From NCBI GenBank assembly GCA_934541115.1, contig CAKTDF010000033.1, positions 1 to 19,049 of the forward strand: a stretch of DNA of 19,049 nucleotides, in the 5' to 3' direction. Position numbers and translations under genes: made by a program. Below the pieces are notes generated by a model. That model worked only from the letters and a program-made list of their open reading frames with translations. It made no database searches and was not told where the DNA came from. The stretch comes from an uncultured Eubacteriales bacterium (GTDB taxonomy: Bacteria; Bacillota; Clostridia; Oscillospirales; Acutalibacteraceae). Shown here in pieces: positions 5,371 to 12,074 of the stretch (positions are counted from its first letter, which is position 1; each line of letters begins with the position of its first letter).

Positions 5371-7051
5371 AGTTTTTTTGAAGATTGTAAACATGAGTAT
5401 CTCTGCCGGTTGGATCGTACTTGCAGTACTGCTGCTGCGCCTGCTTTTGAAAAAGGCACCAAAATGGGTTGCAGTTCTGCTTTGGGGCGTTGTAGCCGTT
5501 CGCCTCGTTTGTCCGTTTACTATTGAGAGCGCACTGAGTCTGATGCCGAGCGCAGAAACGATCAGTCCGGAAATATTAGCAGACCAAAGCACCGGCATCA
5601 ACACCGGTATCCCTTTCATCAATAACTCAGTTAATTCAGCAGTAAACAGTGCGCCCTCCTATAGCGTTACAGCAAATGCAAATCCATTTGAAATCGTAAT
5701 ACCGATTCTTGCTTCTGTGTGGCTCGTAGGCATGGTCGTCATGTTGATTTATTCCGTAATCAGCTGTTTGCGCTTAAAAACAAAAATCAAAACAGCCGTG
5801 TTGGTACATGACAATATTTTTCAGAGTGAAAATGTTGTTACACCTTTCATTTTTGGAATCATCAAGCCGAAGATCTATATACCGTTCGGCATAAGTGAAC
5901 AAAACATGTCAAGTGTTACAGCGCATGAGCAGGCACATATAAGACGGAAAGACTATTTTTGGAAACCTTTAGGCTTTATACTTCTTTCGGTTTACTGGTT
6001 CAATCCATTGATGTGGCTGTGTTACATACTTCTGTGCAAAGATATTGAACTTGCCTGTGATGAAAAGGTTATCAAAAACTTGTCAAGTGAGCAGCGAGCA
6101 GATTATTCACAGTCTCTTTTATCCCTCAGCGCAAACCGACGGTTAATTACCGCCTGTCCCCTTGCATTCGGAGAAACCGGAGTAAAAGAACGTGTAAAAA
6201 CCATATTGAACTATAAGAAGCCGGGATTTTGGATTATAGTTACTGCAATAATCGCAAGTGTTGTAACCGCCCTGTGTTTTCTTACAAGTCCAAGAACAGC
6301 GCTGAATGATGAACTTTCACTGTTCATTGACGGCGAAATAATGAATCACTGTTATACGGACAAAAACATCAATGATAATTTTATCACAGCAGCGCATAAA
6401 GTATTTGGTACAAAAAATAACGGCAAAAAAACGACAATTTATATGCTGGCAATGTTTCAGGAATATAGCTTGAAAAACGGCACAATTGCTGTTGAATCCG
6501 GTTCCGTTTTTCCGGCTGTTATTACTGCGAAGCAAACAGGCGGGCACGGTCATTATGACCTTGTTGAGTATTGGGAGCCCGGCGACGGTTCGAAATATAC
6601 ATCTGACATCAAAGAAAAATTCCCATGGCATCTGCAAAGCAAGGTTTTTAACATCCAAAAGTACTCCGATGAATTGAACGCTTCCTGCCGTCGTAAAGCC
6701 GAGGAACACTTTGGAGTAAACGCACACACGGTTTCAACAGTTAAGACCTACAGCGCTACACCGACTGAAGAGATCAGCAAAAAGCACAGCAACGAGGAAT
6801 TTGTTATTACAACTACTTACTACAGTAAATCGGACGGCACATGGACAACCGGCGACAACGAATATAAATACCGTCTTGAAATAACAGGAAAAATGTCAAA
6901 TGCAACAAAAAACACCACCTTTATCGTTTTGAGCAACAGCAAAGATATCACATTTGATCAATGCTGGCGCGCCTTCGGATTCAGCAGTCAGTCCGAAGAC
7001 TATTTCAAGTCTGATTACGCCGTTATTGTAGGTAGCAGGCCATTCTCATAA
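5363..7051 (+). CDS. M56-family (BlaR1/MecR1-like) membrane metalloprotease with a non-penicillin-binding sensor domain
   Basis: This 562-residue signal transducer would detect an external signal and trigger cleavage of the BlaI-like repressor. Membrane segments lie near residues 14-32, 37-54, 111-134 and 287-308. Between the third and fourth is the zinc protease domain. HEQAH (188-192) is the metal motif, and ELACDE (229-234) supplies the further ligand, as in BlaR1 ELACDE. The extracellular C-terminus, about 310-562, lacks the SxxK, SxN and KTG motifs of the BlaR1 penicillin-binding domain. It instead carries GGHGHYDLVEYWEPGDGS and DIKEKFPWHLQ, which I cannot assign to a known ligand. No beta-lactamase or PBP gene is adjacent. 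It is translationally coupled to the repressor gene, and a terminator follows at 7059-7090. Confidence 0.88.
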   Translation: MSEVFLKIVNMSISAGWIVLAVLLLRLLLKKAPKWVAVLLWGVVAVRLVCPFTIESALSLMPSAETISPEILADQSTGINTGIPFINNSVNSAVNSAPSYSVTANANPFEIVIPILASVWLVGMVVMLIYSVISCLRLKTKIKTAVLVHDNIFQSENVVTPFIFGIIKPKIYIPFGISEQNMSSVTAHEQAHIRRKDYFWKPLGFILLSVYWFNPLMWLCYILLCKDIELACDEKVIKNLSSEQRADYSQSLLSLSANRRLITACPLAFGETGVKERVKTILNYKKPGFWIIVTAIIASVVTALCFLTSPRTALNDELSLFIDGEIMNHCYTDKNINDNFITAAHKVFGTKNNGKKTTIYMLAMFQEYSLKNGTIAVESGSVFPAVITAKQTGGHGHYDLVEYWEPGDGSKYTSDIKEKFPWHLQSKVFNIQKYSDELNASCRRKAEEHFGVNAHTVSTVKTYSATPTEEISKKHSNEEFVITTTYYSKSDGTWTTGDNEYKYRLEITGKMSNATKNTTFIVLSNSKDITFDQCWRAFGFSSQSEDYFKSDYAVIVGSRPFS

Positions 7052-7058
7052 ATAACAC

Positions 7059-7090
7059 GGAACTGCTGCTCAAACACGGCAGTTCCTTTT
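7059..7090 (+). terminator. Terminator of the blaI-like/M56 operon
   Basis: GGAACTGC (7059-7066) pairs perfectly with GCAGTTCC (7079-7086) around a 12-base loop and is followed by TTTT. It begins 8 bases after the M56 stop codon. Confidence 0.8.
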
Positions 7091-7110
7091 ATGTTGCAAA
7101 CACATACACC

Positions 7111-7148
7111 CCTTCCTTTTTCAAAACATAAACTGAAGGGAAAGGAGG
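7111..7148 (+). promoter_or_regulatory. Possible RBS-sequestering hairpin before the M23-like gene
   Basis: The pyrimidine tract CCTTCCTTT (7111-7119) can pair with the complete Shine-Dalgarno AAAGGAGG (7141-7148) over 8 bp with one bulged T, leaving a 21-base loop. An alternative CCCTTC/GAAGGG pairing (7110-7115 with 7135-7140) would leave the RBS free. No clear promoter is visible in 7091-7140. Polypurine/polypyrimidine pairing can arise by chance. Confidence 0.35.
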
Positions 7149-7154
7149 TTTATA

Positions 7155-8018
7155 ATGTCAAATTTTCTCATATACCCAACAAAAGTCATGCGTATAACTC
7201 AGACCTACCTCGGAAAAACTTCGCACTACCCTCATACAACCGGAACACCGAAAGATTATCCGTTTGACGAGGCGTGCACGGACGGCGGACGGGACTGGCT
7301 CTATTGCCCATGTGATGAAATGAAGCTTATTCGTATTTATGGAGTAGGCAACGGAGGAACAAACACCATATGGCTCCAATCAACCAAAAAGGTTGATTTT
7401 GCAGACTCAACTTCCGACTATTTCACTATGCAGATCACGCACCCCGAAGACTCCGATTTAAAAAGACTTTCCGTGGGACAGAAATTTAAGCGCGGGGAAA
7501 AAATATGCCGCGAAGGCAGCGATGGTGCAACCGGAAATCATCTTCATATAAGCGGCGGAAAAGGTACCATGACCGGAAACGGCTGGGCGCTCAATTCAAA
7601 CGGAAAATGGGTGCTGACAACAACTCACGGCGGATTCAAACCGGAAAAGCTGTTTTTCCTCGATCCGAACTTCACAAAGGTTGACAGTTCGGCAGGTCTG
7701 ACTTTTAAAAAGCTCAAAAAACAGACAAAAAGCAAGGACTCCGGTAAAGATAAAAAAGCCAAAAGCAAGTATAAAACAGGTGACTACAAAGTCACCGGCG
7801 CAAGCGTTTTAAATGTACGCACCGGTCCCGGAACAAAGCATTCATATCTGAAATTTGATGAACTGACAAAAAATGCACAAGAACAGGTACTCGCCATTCT
7901 TGGCGGAAAAGTCAACGGTTATGTTAAAGGAATAGAATTTTCTGTAATTGAAGTCAACGGAAAGTGGGGCAGAACTCCATCCGGATGGGTATACCTTGAA
8001 TATTGCACAAAGATTTAA
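7155..8018 (+). CDS. M23-like peptidase domain plus bacterial SH3 domain (cell-wall hydrolase)
   Basis: This 287-residue protein is predicted to cut peptidoglycan cross-bridges or stems. Residues 1-160 resemble an M23 (LytM-like) zinc endopeptidase. An acidic metal ligand probably lies in YPFDEACTD (about 35-43). ITHPEDSDLKRLSVGQKFKRGEKICREG has the usual strand-turn pattern, and GNHLHIS carries the HxH motif (His129, His131). A Lys-rich linker (about 186-212) leads to an SH3b wall-binding domain (SVLNVRTGPG...GKWGRTPSGWVYLEYC). There is no signal peptide or membrane segment, as in phage endolysins, and no holin is next to it. RBS AAAGGAGG is 6 bases before the ATG. It follows the BlaI-M56 operon but is separated by a terminator. 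It could be a domesticated endolysin or be exported by an unusual route. Confidence 0.75.
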   Translation: MSNFLIYPTKVMRITQTYLGKTSHYPHTTGTPKDYPFDEACTDGGRDWLYCPCDEMKLIRIYGVGNGGTNTIWLQSTKKVDFADSTSDYFTMQITHPEDSDLKRLSVGQKFKRGEKICREGSDGATGNHLHISGGKGTMTGNGWALNSNGKWVLTTTHGGFKPEKLFFLDPNFTKVDSSAGLTFKKLKKQTKSKDSGKDKKAKSKYKTGDYKVTGASVLNVRTGPGTKHSYLKFDELTKNAQEQVLAILGGKVNGYVKGIEFSVIEVNGKWGRTPSGWVYLEYCTKI

Positions 8019-8042
8019 AAATCGCCCGGCAGTAATTTAAAT

Positions 8043-8095
8043 AATGCTGCAATTTGCAAGACACTTTTGCAAATTGCAGCATTTATTTTATATAC
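8043..8095 (+). terminator. Strong terminator after the M23-like gene, possibly shared with thiN
   Basis: A perfect 17-bp stem, AATGCTGCAATTTGCAA (8043-8059) with its complement at 8067-8083, has a 7-base loop and is followed by a T-rich tail. It ends the M23-like gene. Because thiN converges from the right, it may also stop thiN transcripts, although the minus-side tail has fewer T residues. Confidence 0.85.
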
Positions 8096-8123
8096 AAAAC
8101 AAATAAGATGTAAAAATCGCAGT

Positions 8124-8741
8124 CTACACTCCCCTTTCGCGAACAATCATCAGTACACCGCTTTTAACTGAAATTACGGACTCTTTGCCAATAAATTCAT
8201 TGCTCACGCCAAGAGGAAAAGACGATGTGAGAACTGCATTTTCAAGGCAGTATTTGAGTCCTGTTTCGGTAACACCCTCAGAACTGTCCGAAAGAGAAAA
8301 CACAGAGATAACTCCCCTCTCATTTTCTGAAAATACAAGAGAACTGTCTTTCAAAACCGTCACGGTTTCTCTCGGTGAATGCAGCGTGCATTTCATACCG
8401 TGTTCAGCAAGATATTTTAAAAGTTGGATATTTGCAAAAGTGTGGTCAAGCCGTCCACCCAGAGCGCCGAAAATCACAAAACTCTTATATCCGCGTTCTA
8501 TACCGCAGTTGATAGCAAGAAAAGTATCGGTCTCGTCTTTCTCCGACGGGTGTACCTTTATATTTTCATTTTTCGGAACTTCTCCGAGCGAATCAAAATC
8601 ACCCACAACAAGGTCTGGAGCAATTGAGTTTTCAATTGCTTTTTTATATCCGGCATCGGCGCAAATTATATAATCAGTCATATCTTTTTCAATCTTGATT
8701 TTATCGGTTTCTCCGGCAGATATAATGTAACATATATTCAT
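8124..8741 (-). CDS. thiN: Thiamine pyrophosphokinase
   Basis: This 205-residue cytoplasmic enzyme transfers pyrophosphate from ATP to thiamine to give thiamine pyrophosphate, the cofactor of transketolase and 2-oxoacid enzymes. The family motifs appear in order: CADAGY (27-32), PDLVVGDFDSLGE (42-54), EKDETDTFLAI (67-77, the catalytic acidic cluster) and FGALGGRLDHTFANIQLL (90-107). The C-terminal thiamine-binding part has PLGVSNE. Length is normal. The ATG has RBS GGAGAG 7 bases upstream, and a promoter lies at 8891-8920. It stands alone, without thiamine biosynthesis or transport genes or a TPP riboswitch, so it probably serves salvage. Confidence 0.93.
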   Translation of the reverse strand: MNICYIISAGETDKIKIEKDMTDYIICADAGYKKAIENSIAPDLVVGDFDSLGEVPKNENIKVHPSEKDETDTFLAINCGIERGYKSFVIFGALGGRLDHTFANIQLLKYLAEHGMKCTLHSPRETVTVLKDSSLVFSENERGVISVFSLSDSSEGVTETGLKYCLENAVLTSSFPLGVSNEFIGKESVISVKSGVLMIVRERGV

Positions 8742-8997
8742 ATGAAAGCTCTCCGTTCTGGACCATTAAAAGCAGCGTCATTGTTTCAAATTTCAGCAAA
8801 AAATCAGAAATCTCTCAAGGTTTGATTTGCCGACTACAACATGATTCAGTGCTTTTTTAACCACATCAAAGCTCTGCTTTGAGCCACATTATTATATCAC
8901 ATTGTTTTACACCTTTTCAAGCCCGACAAAACACATATACCGCAAAATATGCGGCATATTCATATATCGACAGCTACAAATGAAAGGTGTGCTTTGA
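8742..8997. other. Divergent intergenic region thiN / AGCS symporter
   Basis: This region holds the thiN promoter (8891-8920) and an approximately 140-base thiN leader in which I see no known riboswitch. Near the symporter start, CCGCA-AAATA-TGCGG (8941-8955) is a small hairpin or operator upstream of the RBS AAAGGTG. I find no convincing plus-strand promoter for the symporter. Confidence 0.5.
8891..8920 (-). promoter_or_regulatory. Promoter of thiN
   Basis: Minus-strand TTGAAA (8920-8915) and a perfect TATAAT (8896-8891) are 18 bases apart, with TG one base before the -10 box (extended -10). Transcription would start near 8884. Confidence 0.65.
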
Positions 8998-10653
8998 ATG
9001 GAAAAATTACTCTCCATATTTGAAAAACTTGCTTCGGCAGTCTGGGGCGTTCCCACAATAGCTTTGCTTGTTTCTGTCGGTATTTTTTATACAGCCAAAC
9101 TCAATTTTTTTCAGTTCAGTCATATGAAGCTGTGGCTTTCAAACACATTTCTTGCAATATTCAAAAAGAGTAACGTCAGGAAGCAGGATAGCCAAAACAC
9201 CCTTTCCCAATTTCAGGCGATGTCAACAACGCTTGCCGCAACGATAGGAACCGGCAATATTGCAGGAGTAGCTGCAGCAATAGCGACGGGCGGACCCGGA
9301 GCCGTTTTTTGGATGTGGCTTTGCTCTCTCATTTCAATGATGACAAGCTATGCAGAAAATCTGTTGGGCATTTTCTATCGCTTCAAAGGGTCAAACAATG
9401 AATGGTGTGGAGGTCCGATGTACTATTTAAAAGACGGTCTTTCCAAAAGCAAATTGACTTCAAAGCTCGGCACCGCCCTTGCATATGCCTTTGCCGCTTT
9501 TACACTGTTGGCATCTTTTGGAATCGGAAACATGAGTCAATCTAATTCAATTTCCGTTGTATTTTCCTCATCAATGAATATTTCGCCGTATATAACAGGT
9601 ATAGTAATTGCACTCGTAACCTTTATTGCCATTGGCGGCGGCGTTTCGCGGATAGGTAAAATTACGGAAAAGCTCGTTCCGTTTATGGCACTGTTTTATA
9701 TATCTGCATCACTTTTTATTATCATATCAAACATCAAAAGTGCACCGAATGTTTTTTCTTCAATTTTCAGGTGTGCCTTTTCATTGCGTTCCGCTGCCGG
9801 CGGCTTTGGCGGTGCGGTACTTGGAAAATGTATTTCCGTAGGCTTTAAACGCGGCGTTTTTTCAAATGAAGCAGGTCTTGGTTCAACGGTTCTCGTGGGC
9901 ACATCATCAAGCGTCAGCGAGCCTGCAGTTCAGGGTATGTGGGGAATTTTTCAGGTTTTCGTTGACACAACCGTCATTTGCACAATAACAGCCTTTGTCA
10001 TTCTTTCAACTTCTGTCAATGCCGTACCTCTCAGAAAAGCGCTTGAAAACATAACCGAAAATACACAGTATATCCTCCTTGACGAGTCCAAAGACCATGA
10101 ATGTACTGTTCCTCTTTCAGATACTCACGAGAACTCTGTATATACTCTTACATCGGGCAACAAAATTGTTAAAGGTTCAAAATCAACTTACACCAATATA
10201 ATGGCAATACGTGCAGCCGAAAGCGGCGAAAACAAGGAAAATAACCCTGTTATTCTTGAAGAAGTTGAGGGCGCCGCTTTAGTTACTCTTGCGTTTAACT
10301 GCGTCTTTGGAAAATGGGCAGATGTTATTCTTTCGGTTTCAGTTGCTCTTTTTGCGTTTTCAACAATTATCGGATGGTCATTCTATGGAATCAAGAGTAT
10401 AGATTTTCTTTTCGGAGAGGGCAAAAGGAAAGGATATATAATTCTGTTCTGTTTGCTCTGCTTTTTCGGTGCAGTTGCAAGACTTGACCTTGTTTGGTGC
10501 ATTTCGGATATTTTCAACGGACTGATGGCAATACCCAACCTGTTCGGCGTAATTCTGCTTTCAAAAGATGTTGTTTCTATTACAAATAACTATCTAAAAA
10601 GACAAAAAGGAGAACTCCTCGTTCCGCTTCTCAACATTCACGGCGAATATTGA
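8998..10653 (+). CDS. Alanine/glycine:cation symporter (AGCS family)
   Basis: This 551-residue multi-spanning inner-membrane transporter takes up alanine or glycine with Na+ (or H+). The family signature is clear: TLAATIGTGNIAGVAAAI (about 78-95) with GGPGAVFWMW after it, then NEWCGGPMYYL, FSNEAGLGST (about 288-297) and the C-terminal GLMAIPNLFGVILLS. Family members are usually 440-490 residues. The extra length is a hydrophilic insertion at about 345-423, between PLRKALENI and EGAALVTLAF, rich in Glu, Asp, Lys and Ser. I cannot relate it to a known domain. The ATG is preceded by AAAGGTG at 10 bases. No terminator follows, so reading into the ArsC-like gene is possible. Confidence 0.92.
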   Translation: MEKLLSIFEKLASAVWGVPTIALLVSVGIFYTAKLNFFQFSHMKLWLSNTFLAIFKKSNVRKQDSQNTLSQFQAMSTTLAATIGTGNIAGVAAAIATGGPGAVFWMWLCSLISMMTSYAENLLGIFYRFKGSNNEWCGGPMYYLKDGLSKSKLTSKLGTALAYAFAAFTLLASFGIGNMSQSNSISVVFSSSMNISPYITGIVIALVTFIAIGGGVSRIGKITEKLVPFMALFYISASLFIIISNIKSAPNVFSSIFRCAFSLRSAAGGFGGAVLGKCISVGFKRGVFSNEAGLGSTVLVGTSSSVSEPAVQGMWGIFQVFVDTTVICTITAFVILSTSVNAVPLRKALENITENTQYILLDESKDHECTVPLSDTHENSVYTLTSGNKIVKGSKSTYTNIMAIRAAESGENKENNPVILEEVEGAALVTLAFNCVFGKWADVILSVSVALFAFSTIIGWSFYGIKSIDFLFGEGKRKGYIILFCLLCFFGAVARLDLVWCISDIFNGLMAIPNLFGVILLSKDVVSITNNYLKRQKGELLVPLLNIHGEY

Positions 10654-10678
10654 TTTTTGCCGCACAAAGGAGTATAAT
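10650..10678 (+). promoter_or_regulatory. Promoter of the arsC-like/ynzC-like pair
   Basis: TTGATT (10650-10655) overlaps the symporter stop codon and is followed after 17 bases by a perfect TATAAT (10673-10678). Transcription would begin near 10685, about 24 bases before the ATG at 10709. Confidence 0.65.
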
Positions 10679-10708
10679 CCAAGGCAGTTGGAATGAAAGG
10701 ATTTGTTT

Positions 10709-11065
10709 ATGAATATTCAGATATACGGAACATCAAAGTGCTTTGACACAAAAAAAGCTCAACGCTATTTTAAAGAGAGGTCAATCAAGTTTCAGTTTGT
10801 TGACCTTTCAAAATTCAGTTTGAGCCGAGGAGAGCTTGCAAGTGTAAAAAAAGCAGTCGGTGGAAAACTTGAAAATCTGATAAACGAAAAGTCCAAAAAA
10901 TATGATTCGTCGTTCATAAAGTATCTTGCCAGTGATGAGGCCAAAGAAGAAAAGCTTTTGGAAAACGGCGAGCTTTTTAAAACACCGATTGTTCGTAACG
11001 GCAAAAAGGCTACTGTCGGCTACTGCCCCGACGTTTGGAAAAAGTGGGAAGAGGAGGAAAAGTAA
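10709..11065 (+). CDS. ArsC/Spx-family thioredoxin-fold protein
   Basis: This 118-residue cytoplasmic protein has the ArsC/Spx/YffB fold. The first strand, IQIYGTSKCFDTKKAQRYFKE, puts a single Cys (Cys11) at the active-site loop, where classic members have CxxC or CxxS/T. FKTPIVRNGKKATVGYCPDVWKKW matches the conserved cis-Pro (TPIVR) and the C-terminal family block, with a second Cys near 105. It could be a thiol reductase or a non-arsenate paralogue. Nothing links it to arsenic, since no ArsB, ArsR or Acr3 is nearby. I place the start at the ATG at 10709, which has AAAGG 8 bases upstream, rather than the TTG two codons earlier. The stop overlaps the next gene by one base. Confidence 0.85.
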   Translation: MNIQIYGTSKCFDTKKAQRYFKERSIKFQFVDLSKFSLSRGELASVKKAVGGKLENLINEKSKKYDSSFIKYLASDEAKEEKLLENGELFKTPIVRNGKKATVGYCPDVWKKWEEEEK

Positions 11066-11280
11066 TGGTTACACAAGAACAAATCGACAGAATCAATGAG
11101 CTTTCAAGAAAGTCTAAGACGGAGGGTTTGACCGAGGAGGAAAAAACTGAACAGCAAAAGCTTCGCCGTCTCTATATTGATTCTTTCAAAGAGAGTTTGA
11201 CATCGCAGCTTGACAACACCTATTATATTGATAAAAACGGCTTTAAAAGAAAAGCCGAAAGAAAGCCCAAAAGAAAGTAA
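11065..11280 (+). CDS. DUF896 (YnzC-like) small protein
   Basis: This 71-residue protein matches the YnzC family (DUF896). It has a helical hairpin IDRINELSRKSKTEGLTEEEKTEQQKLRRLYI, then FKESLTSQLDNTYYID and a very basic tail (KRKAERKPKRK). The biochemical role is unknown. In Bacillus subtilis the gene lies in the SOS-induced yneA operon, which is not visible here. The ATG overlaps the preceding stop (TAATG) and GAGGAGG (11051-11057) lies 7 bases upstream, so it is co-translated with the ArsC/Spx-like gene. Confidence 0.88.
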   Translation: MVTQEQIDRINELSRKSKTEGLTEEEKTEQQKLRRLYIDSFKESLTSQLDNTYYIDKNGFKRKAERKPKRK

Positions 11281-11285
11281 CGCTG

Positions 11286-11322
11286 AAACAGGCTGCCGCA
11301 TTTTGCGACAGCCTGTTTATTA
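11286..11322 (+). terminator. Terminator shared by the ynzC-like gene and the convergent lipoprotein gene
   Basis: AAACAGGCTG (11286-11295) pairs perfectly with CAGCCTGTTT (11309-11318). Inside it, CGCA/TGCG adds a 4-bp extension with one C-A mismatch. A short A/T-rich tail follows on the plus strand. It lies between two convergent stop codons (11280 and 11320), so it probably works in both directions. Confidence 0.8.
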
Positions 11323-11943
11323 TTTATGCGGAACAGTTTCTGTTCTGACGTTTGTTGTTTTATCAAAGGCCACCTTACTCTCAGGTTTTTGCGTTTCTTC
11401 TGCTTTGCAGAGCCATTTGTTATATATCACAATTTCTGAAACAACCTCATTTGAAACATAAACGTATCTTTGTGAGCCGTGTTCAGCTGCTTTTTCAACG
11501 TTCTCTGTTTTGCTTAGTTCTTCTATATCTAAAAGTTCGCAAAGCAGGTCGGCTGTTTTTTCTTTATCCTCACCGCTCAAAGCAGATGCAACATTTTTTG
11601 AACTTTCAAAAAAAGCTTCTCTTGCTGCAGAAGTCAATAAAACAGGCTTTCCGTTTTCATCGAGCTTGGAAATAACTATCCGGCATTCCGCAATTCGACC
11701 TTGTCGGTCAGTAAACAACTTCACAAGCGTCGTAATACCGTCTGTTTGAGCGGCTTCAAATAAATATAACTCTTTATCTTCAAAATCTGTTCCGATAAAA
11801 CTTTCGGGACTGATTTCATTCCCTGACAAATTTCTGTATCTTTTTGCAAAAAGCTCCGGATTGCAAAATTCACCTTGCGTACAGCCATTAAAAATCATAA
11901 TTATAATAAATATGGGAACCGACAACTTTAAAAACCTTTTCAT
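11320..11943 (-). CDS. Putative lipoprotein of unknown function
   Basis: This 207-residue protein has an N-terminal MKRFLKLSVPIFIIIMIFNGCTQG, a basic start and hydrophobic core ending in a Cys at about 20. This suggests a lipoprotein anchored outside the membrane. The lipobox (F-N-G-C) is not canonical, so a simple signal anchor is possible. The remainder is soluble and acidic (ELYLFEAAQTDGITTLVKLFTDRQGRIAECRIVISKLDE), with a mixed alpha/beta look, and I do not recognise a family. I chose the ATG at 11943 because AAAGGGG lies about 10 bases upstream; the ATG at 11952 would be too close to it. It lies between the terminators at 11286-11322 and 11996-12033, hence monocistronic. Confidence 0.7.
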   Translation of the reverse strand: MKRFLKLSVPIFIIIMIFNGCTQGEFCNPELFAKRYRNLSGNEISPESFIGTDFEDKELYLFEAAQTDGITTLVKLFTDRQGRIAECRIVISKLDENGKPVLLTSAAREAFFESSKNVASALSGEDKEKTADLLCELLDIEELSKTENVEKAAEHGSQRYVYVSNEVVSEIVIYNKWLCKAEETQKPESKVAFDKTTNVRTETVPHK

Positions 11944-11995
11944 TCTGCACATCACCCCTTTTGGAGTGTATTCAAAGATATTCAAAAGTATTACA

Positions 11996-12033
11996 GACAA
12001 ACAAAACGGCAGCCACCAAAGTGACTGCCGTTT
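11996..12033 (-). terminator. Terminator of the E2-like gene
   Basis: On the minus strand AAACGGCAG (12033-12025) pairs with CTGCCGTTT (12012-12004). An inner CAC/GTG extends the stem past a mismatch, and a T-rich tail (TTTTGTTTG) follows. It lies about 40 bases after the E2-like stop. Confidence 0.8.
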
Positions 12034-12074
12034 CGCAAGAAAAGATTATAGAAAGGGGAGAGAAGATGTCAAAT

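Noticed and set aside
8185..8673. 162-codon plus-strand open frame opposite thiN
   Set aside because: It is antisense to a gene with all family motifs, and its translation is low-complexity Ser/Pro-rich text with no domain.
8742..8884. Possible TPP riboswitch in the thiN leader
   Set aside because: The conserved CUGAGA and ACCUGAUC-type cores of the TPP (THI) element are not present.
8815..8885. Short minus-strand frame reading FDVVKKALNHVVVGKSNLERFLIFC in the thiN leader
   Set aside because: It has no ATG and no RBS before its only GTG. About 25 open codons are expected by chance.
10709..11065. Arsenate reductase function for the ArsC-like gene
   Set aside because: No arsenic resistance genes are nearby, and the active site has a single Cys; the family includes many non-arsenate members.
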